Origin: Pluralibacter sp.
GTDB lineage: Bacteria > Pseudomonadota > Gammaproteobacteria > Enterobacterales > Enterobacteriaceae
NCBI RefSeq assembly: GCF_019237635.1
Contig: NZ_JAFAGS010000176.1
Location: 29,107-93,106, forward strand
Length of the DNA stretch: 64,000 nucleotides
Direction of reading: 5' to 3'
The notes under the pieces were generated by a model that made no database searches, was not told where the DNA came from, and saw nothing but the letters and a program-made list of their open reading frames with translations. The translations under genes and the position numbers were made by a program. Numbering within the stretch: the stretch's first letter is position 1; each line of letters begins with the position of its first letter. Positions 23,811-33,806 of the stretch are shown piece after piece.

Positions 23811-23987
23811 TTAGCCCTCCTGTCGTTTCTTTCCCCTGTAATCGCTAAGTCATTAGCGCGTTTGATGTTTTGTTGAGCACTTTTCCTCGGGTATTTCGTC
23901 ATTCCTGCTGCCGGACAGCGGCATTAGTGATAAGATTTGGGCGCTAAAAAATTCTTACTGGTTGGTTTGATCCGGGGTGTAATTGAC

Positions 23988-24491
23988 GTGAGTGGAATAC
24001 TGACGCGTTGGCGACAGTTTGGCAGACGGTACTTCTGGCCGCATCTCCTGTTGGGGATGGTCGCGGCGGGGTTCGGCTTGCCTGCGCTCGGCAGCAACCC
24101 CGAGCCGGTTCCGCCGACCAAAGCGGCCAGTAACCATACGACCCCGGCGAAGGTCAACTTCTCGCAGTTGGCGTTGCTGGAAGCCAACCGTCGACCAACG
24201 TTTACCGTCGATTACTGGCATCAGCACGCCATCCGTACGGTCATTCGTCATCTCTCTTTCGCTATGGCGCCGCAGGCCTTGCCGGTGGCGGAAGCGACCG
24301 CACCGATGCAGGTGCACCATCTTGCTCTGCTCGACACGCTCAGCGCGCTGCTGATGCGGGAAAGCCCGCCACCGACCATTGTGCGCATGGTGGTCAGCCC
24401 CCCCGCGCCTGACGCCCGGGCGCCGTTCTGCGTTGGCTGCTGGGTTAGCCAGGTGCAGGGCATCCGCGCCGGACCTCAACGTCTCAGCTAA
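23988..24491 (+). CDS. secM: SecA regulator SecM
   Basis: Secretion monitor: a periplasm-targeted protein whose nascent chain stalls the ribosome when export is slow, exposing the secA start. The 167-residue product has a long charged N-terminus and hydrophobic signal core (about 17-34, [19 protein letters not shown]). Translation starts at GTG (23988), as in E. coli, giving [12 protein letters not shown]; an upstream ATG at 23937 would add 17 residues absent from the family. The arrest motif at residues 147-163 keeps Phe, Trp and GIRAGP with the known spacing, but Ile after Trp is Val. Residues about 124-151 bear no resemblance to E. coli SecM. secA follows 61 bases later. Confidence 0.95.
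   Translation: MSGILTRWRQFGRRYFWPHLLLGMVAAGFGLPALGSNPEPVPPTKAASNHTTPAKVNFSQLALLEANRRPTFTVDYWHQHAIRTVIRHLSFAMAPQALPVAEATAPMQVHHLALLDTLSALLMRESPPPTIVRMVVSPPAPDARAPFCVGCWVSQVQGIRAGPQRLS
24426..24476 (+). promoter_or_regulatory. SecM ribosome arrest motif
   Basis: Codons 147-163 encode F-x4-W-V-x4-GIRAGP. The E. coli arrest sequence is F-x4-W-I-x4-GIRAGP, so all key residues except Ile156 (E. coli numbering, here Val) are kept. Stalling with the arrest Pro at the ribosomal A site would uncover the secA ribosome binding site downstream. Confidence 0.85.
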
Positions 24492-24552
24492 ACGACACCT
24501 GAATTTAACGAATAACTAAGACTCCGCTGCGCGGGGCGTTTGAGATTTTATT

Positions 24553-27258
24553 ATGCTAATCAAATTATTAACTAAAGTTTTCGGCAGCCGTAACGATCGT
24601 ACGCTGCGTCGTATGCGTAAAGTTGTCGGCGTTATCAATGCCATGGAACCGGAGATGGAAAAACTCTCCGATGATGAACTGAAGGCCAAAACCGCAGAGT
24701 TTCGCGCGCGCATGGAGAAGGGCGAAACCGTTGAAAACCTGATTCCGGAAGCGTTCGCGGTGGTCCGTGAGGCCAGTAAACGCGTATTCGGTATGCGTCA
24801 CTTTGACGTGCAGCTGCTCGGGGGCATGGTGCTCAACGACCGCTGCATCGCGGAAATGCGCACCGGTGAAGGTAAAACCCTGACCGCAACGCTGCCAGCC
24901 TATGTTAACGCCCTGTCCGGTAAAGGCGTTCACGTGGTCACCGTCAACGACTACCTGGCCCAGCGTGACGCCGAAAACAACCGCCCACTGTTTGAGTTCC
25001 TCGGTATGTCCGTCGGGATTAACCTGCCGGGAATGCCCGCGCCAGCGAAGCGTGAAGCGTACGCCGCCGATATCACCTACGGCACTAACAACGAATACGG
25101 CTTCGACTATCTGCGCGACAACATGGCGTTCAGCCCGGAAGAGCGCGTACAGCGTAAGCTGCACTATGCGCTGGTGGATGAGGTCGACTCCATTCTTATC
25201 GATGAAGCGCGTACGCCGCTTATCATCTCCGGCCCGGCGGAAGACAGCTCTGAGATGTACCGTCAGGTCAACAGAATTATTCCACATCTGATTCGTCAGG
25301 AGAAAGAAGACTCCGATACTTTCCAGGGCGAAGGTCACTTCTCCGTGGATGAAAAAGCGCGCCAGGTGAACCTCACTGAGCGTGGTCTGGTGCTGGTGGA
25401 AGAGCTGCTGGTGAATGAAGGCATTATGGACGAGGGCGAGTCTCTGTACTCTCCGGCGAACATTATGCTGATGCACCACGTGACCGCGGCGCTGCGCGCA
25501 CACGCGCTGTTCACCCGCGACGTGGACTACATCGTTAAAGACGGCGAAGTGATTATCGTCGATGAGCACACTGGCCGTACCATGCAGGGTCGCCGCTGGT
25601 CTGATGGTCTGCATCAGGCGGTGGAAGCCAAAGAAGGCGTGGATATCCAAAATGAAAACCAGACGCTGGCGTCTATCACCTTCCAGAACTACTTCCGTCT
25701 GTACGAGAAGCTGGCAGGGATGACCGGTACTGCGGATACCGAAGCGTTTGAATTCAGCTCTATTTATAAGCTGGATACCGTTGTGGTACCGACCAACCGC
25801 CCGATGATCCGTAAAGATATGCCGGATCTGGTCTACATGACCGAAGCGGAAAAAATCCAGGCGATCATCGAAGACATCAAAGAGCGTACCGCCAACGGTC
25901 AACCGGTGCTGGTGGGGACCATCTCTATCGAGAAATCTGAAGTGGTGTCCCGCGAGCTGACGAAAGCAGGCATCAAGCACAACGTCCTGAACGCCAAGTT
26001 CCACGCCAGTGAAGCAGATATCGTTGCGCAGGCAGGTTACCCGGCGACCGTGACCATCGCGACTAACATGGCGGGTCGTGGTACGGATATCGTGCTGGGG
26101 GGGAGCTGGCAGGCGGAAGTCGCTCAGCTCGAAAACCCGACCAGCGAGCAGATTGCGCAGATCAAAGCAGACTGGCAGGTACGTCACGAAGCCGTTCTGG
26201 CGGCGGGCGGTCTGCACATCGTCGGCACCGAGCGTCATGAATCCCGTCGTATCGACAACCAGCTGCGCGGCCGTTCCGGTCGTCAGGGTGATGCCGGTTC
26301 TTCCCGCTTCTACCTGTCGATGGAAGATGCCCTGATGCGTATTTTTGCCTCTGACCGCGTGTCGGGCATGATGCGTAAACTGGGTATGAAGCCGGGCGAA
26401 GCTATCGAGCACCCGTGGGTGACCAAAGCTATTGCCAACGCACAGCGTAAAGTGGAAAGCCGCAACTTCGATATTCGTAAGCAACTGCTGGAATATGATG
26501 ATGTGGCGAACGACCAGCGTCGCGCTATCTACACCCAGCGTAACGAACTGCTGGACGTGTCGGACGTGAGCGAAACCATCGCCAGCATCCGCGAAGATGT
26601 CTTCAAAGCGACCATCGATGCGCATATTCCGCCGCAGTCGCTGGAGGAAATGTGGGATATCCCGGGTCTGCAGGAACGTCTGAAAAACGATTTCGACCTC
26701 GAGTTGCCGATTTCCGAATGGCTGGATAAAGAGCCAGAGCTGCACGAAGAGACCCTGCGCGAGCGTATTCTGCAGAGCGCCATCGAAGTGTATCAGCGTA
26801 AAGAAGAAGTGGTCGGCACCGAAATGATGCGCCACTTTGAAAAAGGCGTGATGCTGCAGACGCTGGATTCCTTGTGGAAAGAGCACCTCGCGGCGATGGA
26901 CTACCTGCGTCAGGGCATCCATCTGCGCGGCTACGCGCAGAAAGATCCGAAGCAGGAGTACAAGCGTGAGTCCTTCTCCATGTTTGCGGCCATGCTGGAA
27001 TCGCTGAAATACGAAGTGATCAGCACCCTGAGCAAGGTGCAGGTGCGCCTGCCGGAAGAGGTTGAAGCGATGGAGCAGCAGCGTCGTGAAGAAGCGGAGC
27101 GCCTGTCTCAGATGCAGCAGCTCAGCCATCAGGATGACGACACGGCTGCCGCTGAAATGCTGGCGGCGCAAACCGGCGATCGTAAAGTGGGACGTAACGA
27201 TCCGTGCCCGTGCGGTTCAGGTAAAAAATACAAACAGTGCCATGGCCGTCTGAGCTAA
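24553..27258 (+). CDS. secA: Preprotein translocase ATPase SecA
   Basis: Motor that drives preproteins through SecYEG. The 901-residue product has the DEAD-like motor domains with Walker [11 protein letters not shown] near residue 102 and the Walker B region [16 protein letters not shown] near residue 207, the preprotein-crosslinking domain, NBD2 with NMAGRGTDI and GRSGRQGD, the helical scaffold, and a C-terminal zinc-binding tail [16 protein letters not shown] for SecB binding. Length equals E. coli. The start is preceded by a GC-rich element and GAG, and its translation is expected to be set by SecM stalling just upstream. Confidence 0.99.
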   Translation: MLIKLLTKVFGSRNDRTLRRMRKVVGVINAMEPEMEKLSDDELKAKTAEFRARMEKGETVENLIPEAFAVVREASKRVFGMRHFDVQLLGGMVLNDRCIAEMRTGEGKTLTATLPAYVNALSGKGVHVVTVNDYLAQRDAENNRPLFEFLGMSVGINLPGMPAPAKREAYAADITYGTNNEYGFDYLRDNMAFSPEERVQRKLHYALVDEVDSILIDEARTPLIISGPAEDSSEMYRQVNRIIPHLIRQEKEDSDTFQGEGHFSVDEKARQVNLTERGLVLVEELLVNEGIMDEGESLYSPANIMLMHHVTAALRAHALFTRDVDYIVKDGEVIIVDEHTGRTMQGRRWSDGLHQAVEAKEGVDIQNENQTLASITFQNYFRLYEKLAGMTGTADTEAFEFSSIYKLDTVVVPTNRPMIRKDMPDLVYMTEAEKIQAIIEDIKERTANGQPVLVGTISIEKSEVVSRELTKAGIKHNVLNAKFHASEADIVAQAGYPATVTIATNMAGRGTDIVLGGSWQAEVAQLENPTSEQIAQIKADWQVRHEAVLAAGGLHIVGTERHESRRIDNQLRGRSGRQGDAGSSRFYLSMEDALMRIFASDRVSGMMRKLGMKPGEAIEHPWVTKAIANAQRKVESRNFDIRKQLLEYDDVANDQRRAIYTQRNELLDVSDVSETIASIREDVFKATIDAHIPPQSLEEMWDIPGLQERLKNDFDLELPISEWLDKEPELHEETLRERILQSAIEVYQRKEEVVGTEMMRHFEKGVMLQTLDSLWKEHLAAMDYLRQGIHLRGYAQKDPKQEYKRESFSMFAAMLESLKYEVISTLSKVQVRLPEEVEAMEQQRREEAERLSQMQQLSHQDDDTAAAEMLAAQTGDRKVGRNDPCPCGSGKKYKQCHGRLS

Positions 27259-27274
27259 GGGACTGAATAAACAT

Positions 27275-27302
27275 AAGGCGCAGGTGACTGCGCCTTTTTT
27301 AT
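27275..27302 (+). terminator. Terminator after secA
   Basis: Nine-pair stem AAGGCGCAG / CTGCGCCTT with a GTGA tetraloop and a T tract. It lies between secA and mutT, so mutT is probably transcribed by read-through or from its own weak promoter. Confidence 0.88.
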
Positions 27303-27314
27303 GGATGTAATACA

Positions 27315-27707
27315 ATGAAAATACTGAATATCTCAACAGGTATTATCCGTAATGCGCAGGGGGAAATCTTCATTACCCAGCGCGCCGCTGACGCCCATAT
27401 GGCCAATAAGTGGGAGTTCCCGGGCGGGAAAATTGAAGAAGGCGAGTCGGCCGAGCAGGCGATGGTGCGCGAACTGCATGAAGAAGTGGGTATTGTGGCG
27501 CACAATGCGGTGCTGTTCGACAAGCTGGAATATCAGTTTCCGGACCGGCACATCACGCTGTGGTTCTGGCTGGTGGAAGAGTGGCAGGGAGAACCCTGGG
27601 GCAAAGAAGGGCAGCCGGGGCGCTGGGTGGCGCAGGGCGAGCTGTTAGCGGCAGCGTTTCCTCCCGCTAACGAGCCGGTTATCGCGAAACTGATCGCGCA
27701 AGCTTAA
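27315..27707 (+). CDS. mutT: 8-oxo-dGTP diphosphatase MutT
   Basis: Nudix hydrolase that removes 8-oxo-dGTP and so prevents A:T to C:G changes. The 130-residue product has the full Nudix box at about residues 37-59: [13 protein letters not shown] followed by [10 protein letters not shown], with the catalytic acidic residues present. E. coli MutT has 129 residues. It begins 12 bases after the secA terminator stem with a weak ribosome binding site. Its stop overlaps the end of the convergent yacG by four bases, leaving no space for a terminator between them. Confidence 0.96.
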   Translation: MKILNISTGIIRNAQGEIFITQRAADAHMANKWEFPGGKIEEGESAEQAMVRELHEEVGIVAHNAVLFDKLEYQFPDRHITLWFWLVEEWQGEPWGKEGQPGRWVAQGELLAAAFPPANEPVIAKLIAQA

Positions 27708-27898
27708 CGCTCTTCTTCACTCCAGCCATCGCTATCTGAGAGATCCCCACTGCTGGGGATCCTTTTTTCTTCTGCCGCCCACTCGCCAAGATCGATAAGC
27801 TGACAGCGTTTGGAGCAGAAGGGGCGAAAAGGACTCTGTTCTCCCCAAATCACGGTTTTGCCGCAGGTTGGGCAATTGACGGTCGTGTCGTTGTTCAT
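27704..27898 (-). CDS. yacG: DNA gyrase inhibitor YacG (zinc-binding)
   Basis: Small zinc protein that binds GyrB and inhibits gyrase in E. coli. The 64-residue product carries four zinc-ligand cysteines in the pattern CPTC near residue 9 and CSKRC near residue 28, followed by an acidic serine-rich tail. Three consecutive possible starts (GTG 27904, ATG 27901, ATG 27898) follow AAGGAG; the third gives the best spacing and the same N-terminal length as E. coli YacG (Met plus seven residues before the first Cys). It is last in the coaE-zapD-yacG operon, and its ribosome binding site overlaps the zapD stop. Confidence 0.94.
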   Translation of the reverse strand: MNNDTTVNCPTCGKTVIWGEQSPFRPFCSKRCQLIDLGEWAAEEKRIPSSGDLSDSDGWSEEER

Positions 27899-27907
27899 CA
27901 TCACTCC

Positions 27908-28651
27908 TTAACAGCAGGCCAGCTCGAAATCCAGACGATCGGGCACAATGCCGTTTTCACTATCCAGCGGTAAAAAGCGGATGGCGAAGCGGCTTTTATG
28001 TCCGGAAATTTGCGGATACAACTGAGCGTCCAGCACCAGTTGCAAACGCAGCAGATCGGCATCTTCGCCATTATCCTGGAAAAAGCCGTTCAGGCTGGTT
28101 TGTTTGCGGAACGGGGCGGAGTTGCGCACTAAATCGAGGATCAGGCTCAGCGCCTGGTTCATCGGCTGCAGGCTTTCCAGCCAGCGGGCGACCTGCGCAT
28201 CGCGGGTCGATTGTGAGGAGTGCAGCCAGATGTGCAGCGTCGGCAGGTCGAAGCTGCAGCAGCCGCCGGGAATACTCAGGCGCTGACGCACGAGGCCAAT
28301 CAGCCGGTCTTCCCGCAGTACCTGACCGACGCGCGGCGCCGTCATCAGAATGCTGCCGCTGGCTTTTAACTGCTGGCGTAAGTCGTCGATGCGGCGTTGA
28401 TCCACGCCCGGCACTTCGCTCCACTGCTGCAGTTTACGCTGCTGGCGCTCCAGCTCTTTCAGTAATTCGGTACGCACTTCCCCGCGTTCGAACACATCCA
28501 GTAAGTCCCCGACGTTGCGGAAAAAATGCAGTGCGCTGGCATGATCAGCAATCGGCAAATTGTTGTTTAACTGCTGCACCAGAAATTCAATACGCAGCCA
28601 GGTACGCATCTTTTCATTAAGAGGATGTTCAAAGAGGATGTGGGTGTGCAT
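27908..28651 (-). CDS. zapD: Z-ring-associated protein ZapD
   Basis: ZapD (YacF) bundles FtsZ filaments by binding the FtsZ C-terminal peptide. The 247-residue product matches E. coli in length, with an alpha-helical N-terminal domain ([18 protein letters not shown]) and a beta-rich C-terminal domain ([14 protein letters not shown]). The start codon shares one base with the coaE stop (TAATG), so translation is coupled to coaE. The charged FtsZ-binding helix residues around position 115-120 ([12 protein letters not shown]) are present. Confidence 0.96.
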   Translation of the reverse strand: MHTHILFEHPLNEKMRTWLRIEFLVQQLNNNLPIADHASALHFFRNVGDLLDVFERGEVRTELLKELERQQRKLQQWSEVPGVDQRRIDDLRQQLKASGSILMTAPRVGQVLREDRLIGLVRQRLSIPGGCCSFDLPTLHIWLHSSQSTRDAQVARWLESLQPMNQALSLILDLVRNSAPFRKQTSLNGFFQDNGEDADLLRLQLVLDAQLYPQISGHKSRFAIRFLPLDSENGIVPDRLDFELACC

Positions 28652-29271
28652 TACGGTTTTTCCTGTGAATCGGCCTGCGCCGCCAGCTTCAGGTATCTGG
28701 TGTGCAGGTGGGCAACATCCGATGCAATGGCATCTGGTGTACCGTTGTTATCAATAACATCGTCAGCCACAGCGAGTCGCGCATCGCGCGTTGCCTGGGC
28801 CGCAAGGATCTGTTCGGCGTGCTCTTTTGTCACATTATCGCGCTGCATGGTGCGCTGGAGTTGCGTTTCTCGGGAGACGTCAACCACCAGTACTCTGTCA
28901 GCTTTTTGCCAGAGGCGATTCTCCACCAACAAAGGCACAACCCACAGCACATAGGGTGAGGCGGCCTGCGTCATCTGCCGCTGCGTTTCCGCCTGGATAA
29001 GCGGGTGGAGAAGCGAGTTTAGCCAGGATTTTTCGGCGGCGTGCGTGAAAATTGTTTCCCGCAGCTGTCGGCGGTTGAGCGACCCGTCCGCCTGGCGCAT
29101 CTGCGCGCCGTAGCGATTGACGATAGCTTCCAGTGCGGGCGTACCGGGTTCGACCACCTGACGGGCAATAATATCGGCATCGATAACGGTAATTCCCAGA
29201 TGTGCAAACGCGCTGGCGACAGTACTTTTGCCGCTGCCGATGCCGCCCGTTAACGCTACCGTATAGCCCAT
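28651..29271 (-). CDS. coaE: Dephospho-CoA kinase CoaE
   Basis: Catalyses the last step of coenzyme A synthesis, phosphorylating dephospho-CoA at the 3' hydroxyl. The 206-residue product starts [17 protein letters not shown], which includes the P-loop at about residues 9-17, and shows the [13 protein letters not shown] and [12 protein letters not shown] motifs of the family. Length equals E. coli. A longer frame opening at 29358 would add 29 residues of AT-rich, unconserved sequence, so I use the ATG at 29271. It heads the coaE-zapD-yacG operon and is divergent from guaC. Confidence 0.96.
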   Translation of the reverse strand: MGYTVALTGGIGSGKSTVASAFAHLGITVIDADIIARQVVEPGTPALEAIVNRYGAQMRQADGSLNRRQLRETIFTHAAEKSWLNSLLHPLIQAETQRQMTQAASPYVLWVVPLLVENRLWQKADRVLVVDVSRETQLQRTMQRDNVTKEHAEQILAAQATRDARLAVADDVIDNNGTPDAIASDVAHLHTRYLKLAAQADSQEKP

Positions 29272-29413
29272 ACAACCGATCCTGAAATTATTAGTATTAA
29301 AAATCAAATGGTTAAAAATTCGGCAAATAAGACCTGACGTGAAAAACGTGCAATTCACTATTCACCAGGTAAATTTGTACGATTGTAGCGTAAAAAAAGT
29401 GAAAATCGCAGTC

Positions 29414-29441
29414 TTGCGGCGGGATGATTAGTGCGTATGAT
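29414..29441 (+). promoter_or_regulatory. Probable guaC promoter
   Basis: TTGCGG (29414-29419), a 16-base spacer and TATGAT (29436-29441) lie 57 bases upstream of guaC in the 226-base divergent coaE/guaC interval. The -10 is near consensus; the -35 is partial. Confidence 0.5.
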
Positions 29442-29497
29442 AACGTCACTGGAGTTGTGCTTTTGACATTTTTGCCTATAACCCCAGGAATCCGCAC

Positions 29498-30541
29498 ATG
29501 CGTATTGAAGAAGATCTGAAATTAGGTTTTAAAGACGTTCTTATCCGCCCTAAGCGCTCTACCCTTAAAAGCCGTTCCGATGTTGAGCTGGAACGCGAGT
29601 ACACCTTTAAACATTCCGGTCAGACATGGTCTGGCGTGCCGATTATCGCCGCTAACATGGACACCGTCGGGACGTTTGCAATGGCGACCGCGCTGGCCTC
29701 TTTCGAGATCCTCACCGCCGTGCATAAACACTATACCGTTGATGAGTGGAGCGCATTTATTCAGCGCGAATCTGACGCGGTACTGAAATACGTGATGGTG
29801 TCTACCGGCACGTCTGACGCGGATTTCGAAAAAACAAAACAGATCCTGGACCTGCATCCGGCGCTGAACTTTGTCTGCATTGATGTGGCAAATGGTTACT
29901 CCGAACACTTTGTGCAGTTTCTGTCAAAGGCGCGTGCGGCGTGGCCGAATAAAACCATCTGCGCGGGCAACGTTGTCACCGGCGAAATGTGCGAAGAGCT
30001 GATTCTGGCCGGCGCAGACATTGTTAAAGTCGGTATCGGCCCGGGCTCTGTCTGTACCACCCGCGTAAAAACCGGCGTTGGTTACCCGCAGCTGTCTGCC
30101 GTGATTGAATGCGCTGACGCGGCGCACGGCCTTGGCGGGCAGATCGTCAGCGACGGCGGTTGTACCATGCCGGGCGACGTGGCTAAAGCCTTCGGCGGCG
30201 GCGCGGATTTCGTGATGCTGGGCGGGATGCTGGCCGGTCATGAAGAGAGCGGCGGTAGCGTCGTTGAAGAGAACGGTGAAAAATTCATGCTGTTCTACGG
30301 CATGAGCTCCGAGTCGGCGATGAACCGTCACGTGGGCGGGGTGGCGCAGTACCGTGCGGCGGAAGGGAAAACCGTGAAGCTGCCGCTGCGTGGTCCGGTG
30401 GAGAATACCGCCCGTGATATTCTCGGTGGCCTGCGTTCAGCCTGTACCTACGTTGGGGCTTCCCGCCTTAAAGAGCTGACCAAGCGTACGACCTTTATTC
30501 GTGTACAGGAACAAGAGAACCGCGTGTTCAACAGCCTGTAA
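29498..30541 (+). CDS. guaC: GMP reductase
   Basis: NADPH-dependent reductive deamination of GMP to IMP in purine salvage. The 347-residue product is a TIM-barrel IMPDH/GMPR enzyme with the catalytic loop [17 protein letters not shown]; the catalytic Cys is residue 186, the same as in E. coli. The phosphate-binding [15 protein letters not shown] stretch follows. There are no CBS domains, which separates it from IMP dehydrogenase. Length equals E. coli. It is monocistronic and followed by a shortened ERIC repeat. Confidence 0.98.
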   Translation: MRIEEDLKLGFKDVLIRPKRSTLKSRSDVELEREYTFKHSGQTWSGVPIIAANMDTVGTFAMATALASFEILTAVHKHYTVDEWSAFIQRESDAVLKYVMVSTGTSDADFEKTKQILDLHPALNFVCIDVANGYSEHFVQFLSKARAAWPNKTICAGNVVTGEMCEELILAGADIVKVGIGPGSVCTTRVKTGVGYPQLSAVIECADAAHGLGGQIVSDGGCTMPGDVAKAFGGGADFVMLGGMLAGHEESGGSVVEENGEKFMLFYGMSSESAMNRHVGGVAQYRAAEGKTVKLPLRGPVENTARDILGGLRSACTYVGASRLKELTKRTTFIRVQEQENRVFNSL

Positions 30542-30614
30542 CATACCCATCATACTTCAAGCTGCATGTGCGTTGGCTGTGAGCACTCCTGCAACGCGAA
30601 TTATTTAGGGTATA
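30542..30614. repeat. Internally shortened ERIC element
   Basis: The two ends of an ERIC (enterobacterial repetitive intergenic consensus) element are present: the left end ATACCC followed by CATACTTCAAGCTGCATG and GCGTTGGCTG, and the right end CTGCAAC followed by GAATTATTTAGGGTATA. The central part, normally containing the paired ACTGGGGTGAG / CTCCTGGGGATT stretches, is missing, leaving about 73 bases against the usual 127 or so. It lies just after guaC, between the convergent guaC and hofC. Confidence 0.85.
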
Positions 30615-30656
30615 GACTTGCTGGCGTGCTCGTCACGCCAGCGTTTCCCTTTCGCC

Positions 30657-31865
30657 TCACCCCATTCCCGTGCCGCTGATGGCATCCCCCAGATGAAAAA
30701 CCGGCAGATACATCGCCACCACCAGGGTGCCGATAATACCCCCGGTGACGACCAACAGGACCGGTTCCAACAACGCCGCCAGATTATCCGCCAGGTGGTG
30801 GGTTTGCTCGTCGTAGTAGCGCGCCAGGTTTTCCAGCATCACATCCAGCGCGCCAGAGGTCTCCCCGGTGCGAATAAGCTGTCGGCAGAGCGGTGTAAAC
30901 GCTCCGCTCTCCTCAAATGCCTGCCATATTGGCCGCCCCTGGGCGACGGCATCGTGAACCTGGCGGATAATGTGCCGCCACCATGGGCAAGTCAGCGTTG
31001 TTTCGACGCTTTCCAGCCCTTGCAAAAAAGGTACTCCGGCACGCTGGCTTAAGGCCAGCACCATAAAAATATGGCTCTGCATCTGCCCGCGGCGCAGCGT
31101 TGAAAGGACCGGTATTCTTCGCAGGATAGCCGCTTTCCACCATGGCCACTTCCCGGAACGTCGCATCAGCGGGCGTAGCGCAAAAGGGGAGAGGATAAGG
31201 CCTGCCAGCAGAGGGAAGGCGCGCTCGACCCCTGCAGATAGCGCTATTACCATGCGGGTCAGCGCGGGTAGCGGCGTATTGAATGTGCGGTATATCTGGG
31301 CAAATTCGGGAAGGACAAAACCGCACATACCGACGATAACCGCAATGGCGAGCAGAATTATCACCAGCGGGTAGCGCAGCGCCTTCGTCACTTTCTGCGC
31401 CAGGCGCTGTTGAGCCTGTTGCTGCCGGGCAAGGTGAAAACAGCAGTGTTCCAGCCTGCCGGTCATCTCTCCGGCGCGGATCGTTGCCGGGTAAAGCGCA
31501 GGGAAGACCTCTGGCCACTCGGCCATAACTTCGGATAAGGGGCTGCCCTGCGCCAGCCGTACCGCCATATCCTGCAGCAGAGCCTGCCATTGCGGGCTGG
31601 GGTGCTGCTCTGACAGCAGCGTTAGTCCCTCCGAAAGCGTCAACCCAGCCTGCAGCAGGGTCGCCAGTTGCTGCATAAGGTCGCTGCAGTGCGGCGAGCG
31701 CCACTGTGAGACCTTTACGGCACCGCGCTTCAGATTTAGCGGAATAATACCTTCGCGCTGAATGTCCTGTAGCGCAAGCGCTCTGTCCGTGCTCCAGAGG
31801 GCGCCATGCCGCGGCTCGCCTTGCGGAGAAACGCCTCGCCAGCACCACAGCTTTTTAGTCGCCAT
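30657..31865 (-). CDS. hofC: Type IV pilus inner-membrane protein HofC (GspF family)
   Basis: PilC/GspF-type platform protein of the type IV pilus-like system. The 402-residue product has two GspF domains, each with the conserved patterns ATLLQAGLTLSEGL near residue 70 and ALSQRAGVPFLQGLE near residue 275, and membrane segments around 165-190, 215-240 and at the C-terminus (TGGIIGTLVVAMYLPVFHLGD). Length is close to E. coli HofC (400). An upstream in-frame start at 31940 would add 25 residues inside hofB; the ATG at 31865, overlapping the hofB end by 11 bases, gives the family start. Third gene of ppdD-hofB-hofC. Confidence 0.94.
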   Translation of the reverse strand: MATKKLWCWRGVSPQGEPRHGALWSTDRALALQDIQREGIIPLNLKRGAVKVSQWRSPHCSDLMQQLATLLQAGLTLSEGLTLLSEQHPSPQWQALLQDMAVRLAQGSPLSEVMAEWPEVFPALYPATIRAGEMTGRLEHCCFHLARQQQAQQRLAQKVTKALRYPLVIILLAIAVIVGMCGFVLPEFAQIYRTFNTPLPALTRMVIALSAGVERAFPLLAGLILSPFALRPLMRRSGKWPWWKAAILRRIPVLSTLRRGQMQSHIFMVLALSQRAGVPFLQGLESVETTLTCPWWRHIIRQVHDAVAQGRPIWQAFEESGAFTPLCRQLIRTGETSGALDVMLENLARYYDEQTHHLADNLAALLEPVLLVVTGGIIGTLVVAMYLPVFHLGDAISGTGMG

Positions 31866-33240
31866 GTGGAATGCCCAGCACCCGTAGCAGCTCTTCCTGG
31901 CTGGTTTCTCCGCGTTCCACCGCCAGACAACCATGTTCAAACAGGGTCATCATGTTGGCCTGTCTGGCCATGTGCGCGAGGGTGCCTGCATCGACGCCGC
32001 TGGCGATAATCTGGCGGATATCGTCGGTGATAACGAGGATTTCAAAGAGCGCAATGCGGCCAAGATAGCCGCCATAGCAGCGCTGACAGCCGGGCGTTAG
32101 CCATCTGGGCAACGCCCGGGGCCAAAGCGCGCGCGGCAGTGCGGTATGGCTGCCGCTTTGCTGACGGCAGTGCGGGCAGAGACGTCGCACCAGCCGCTGG
32201 GCGACAACCAGCAACAGCGCTGAGGAGGTTATCCAGCGCGCCACGCCCATTTGTTGTAAACGCACCAGCGTTTCGCAGGTGGAATTGGTGTGCAGCGTGG
32301 ACAGCACCAGATGCCCGGTTTGTGCGGCATTCAGGGCGATTTCCGCGGTTTCCGCATCGCGAATTTCGCCGACCATGACGATATCCGGGTCCTGGCGCAG
32401 CAGCGCGCGCAATACGCTCTGAAAGTTCAGGCCGCTGCGGGGGTTAATCTGCGTCTGATTAACCCCCGTCAGCGGGATTTCTACGGGATCCTCAACGCTG
32501 CAGATATTGACCTCAGGCGTGTTGCGCGCCTGCAGCGCGCTGTAGAGGGTGACGGTTTTCCCGCTTCCGGTAGGCCCGGTGACCAGCATCAGTCCTTGCG
32601 GCTGGCGCAACGCATTGTTAAATACGCCCAGCTGTTCTGGCGTCATGCCGAGCGTGGAAAGGTTGAGGGTTTGCGCGGCCTGCTGGAGCAGACGCAGCAC
32701 GACTTTTTCTCCATGGCGGCAGGGGAGCGTGGCAATGCGAAAAGAGGCGGTGCTATTGCTAAGGTCGACCGAAAACTGCCCGTCCTGCGGCAACCGCCGT
32801 TCTGCGATATCCAGACTGCCGAGCACCTTCAGGCGTGCCACAAGCGCCGCGCTCATCGCGGCGGGCAGCTCGGTATAAGGATGCAGTACGCCGTCGATGC
32901 GCAGTCGGACCCGAAGGGTATCCTCTGTGGGTTCAAAATGGATATCCGACGCGCGCTGCTGCAGCGCTCGCAATAGGGTCTGGTTGAGCACGTCGACGAC
33001 GTTATCGTTCTCCTCGCGCGCGGTGGGCAGGTGCGCTTGAGCCTCGCGCTCCCGGTGCTGCTCCATTCTTTGCCGATCCCAGCACTCGATATCGATCCGT
33101 TTTTGCGTGGCAAAGCGCAGCGACTGCATCAGTTCCGGCGACGGGTTACCGACGACCGCGATACTGAGCATCTGCTCGTCGCTGGCGAGCAGTACCGCGT
33201 GATGCCGCTGGCAGAGTGCCATGAGTGTATTCTGTTTCAT
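31855..33240 (-). CDS. hofB: Type IV pilus assembly ATPase HofB (GspE family)
   Basis: PilB/GspE-type hexameric ATPase for pilin assembly. The 461-residue product has an N-terminal MshEN-like region and an ATPase domain with Walker A VTGPTGSGKTVTL near residue 235, the Asp box IEPTE/FEPTED region near residue 120, Walker B near MVGEIRDAETAE, the His box, and a C-terminal zinc site CPHCRQQ...CQRCYGG. Length equals E. coli HofB. The start at 33240 lies 10 bases after the ppdD stop; a longer start at 33276 would overlap ppdD. Confidence 0.95.
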   Translation of the reverse strand: MKQNTLMALCQRHHAVLLASDEQMLSIAVVGNPSPELMQSLRFATQKRIDIECWDRQRMEQHREREAQAHLPTAREENDNVVDVLNQTLLRALQQRASDIHFEPTEDTLRVRLRIDGVLHPYTELPAAMSAALVARLKVLGSLDIAERRLPQDGQFSVDLSNSTASFRIATLPCRHGEKVVLRLLQQAAQTLNLSTLGMTPEQLGVFNNALRQPQGLMLVTGPTGSGKTVTLYSALQARNTPEVNICSVEDPVEIPLTGVNQTQINPRSGLNFQSVLRALLRQDPDIVMVGEIRDAETAEIALNAAQTGHLVLSTLHTNSTCETLVRLQQMGVARWITSSALLLVVAQRLVRRLCPHCRQQSGSHTALPRALWPRALPRWLTPGCQRCYGGYLGRIALFEILVITDDIRQIIASGVDAGTLAHMARQANMMTLFEHGCLAVERGETSQEELLRVLGIPHGD

Positions 33241-33250
33241 CGGCGCTCTC

Positions 33251-33688
33251 TCAGGGAGCCTCAAAGCGGAAAACATCTTCGCAGGCCTGCTTCAGGGCGC
33301 TGTCGTTGGCGATGTCGCAAACGCGACGCCAACCGGTGATGCCGTCGGCGTTGTCCCAGAGTGCCGTCAGGTTGACCGTCAACCCGTTGAGGCTTTCCTG
33401 GCCGCTTAAGCTGACGTTGCCCTGGGCGACCTGCATGGCCGAGACGTAGCGGCTGGTGGTGGGAGAGGGAATACCGTTGCTGCCGCCGTCGCAGGCGCTC
33501 AGGCCGCCGTGGTCGAGCGCGCACAACTCAATGGCCGTGCGGTAGGGCATAAAGGTTTGCAGCATGTCGGTCAGCGCGGCTTTACGCAGATAGTTCTGGT
33601 AGGCCGGAATGCCGATGGCGCTGAGGATGGCGATGATGCCGATAACCACCATCAGTTCAATCAGGGTAAATCCATGTTGTCTGTTCAT
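33251..33688 (-). CDS. ppdD: Prepilin peptidase-dependent major pilin PpdD
   Basis: Type IV pilin. The 145-residue prepilin has a short leader ending MNRQHG, the cleavage site before Phe in GFTLIELMVVIGIIAIL, the conserved Glu at mature position 5, and the hydrophobic N-terminal helix. Four cysteines are visible, near mature residues 47, 57, 112 and 122, fitting a disulfide-stabilised globular domain. E. coli PpdD has 146 residues. An upstream in-frame start at 33739 would put extra residues before the leader and is unlikely. It is first in the ppdD-hofBC operon; its expression in E. coli is weak under laboratory conditions. Confidence 0.96.
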   Translation of the reverse strand: MNRQHGFTLIELMVVIGIIAILSAIGIPAYQNYLRKAALTDMLQTFMPYRTAIELCALDHGGLSACDGGSNGIPSPTTSRYVSAMQVAQGNVSLSGQESLNGLTVNLTALWDNADGITGWRRVCDIANDSALKQACEDVFRFEAP

Positions 33689-33806
33689 CGTCTGGCTCCT
33701 GTTATGACGGGAGCACTGTGGCAGGCGCAGAAATGGCACGCGAGCGCTAAAACGTGGTTTGTCGAACAGGGTTCAGGGCTATTGGCGAGGTTGCAGAGGG
33801 ATTGCG

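Noticed and set aside
23841..23987. Longer SecM start at 23937
   Set aside because: It adds 17 residues not found in the family and lacks a proper ribosome binding site; GTG at 23988 matches the E. coli start.
24568..27171. 867-codon open frame antisense to secA
   Set aside because: A long frame opposite a highly expressed, codon-biased gene is an expected artefact. Its composition (His, Gln, Arg and Phe rich) is unlike a real protein and it lacks a ribosome binding site.
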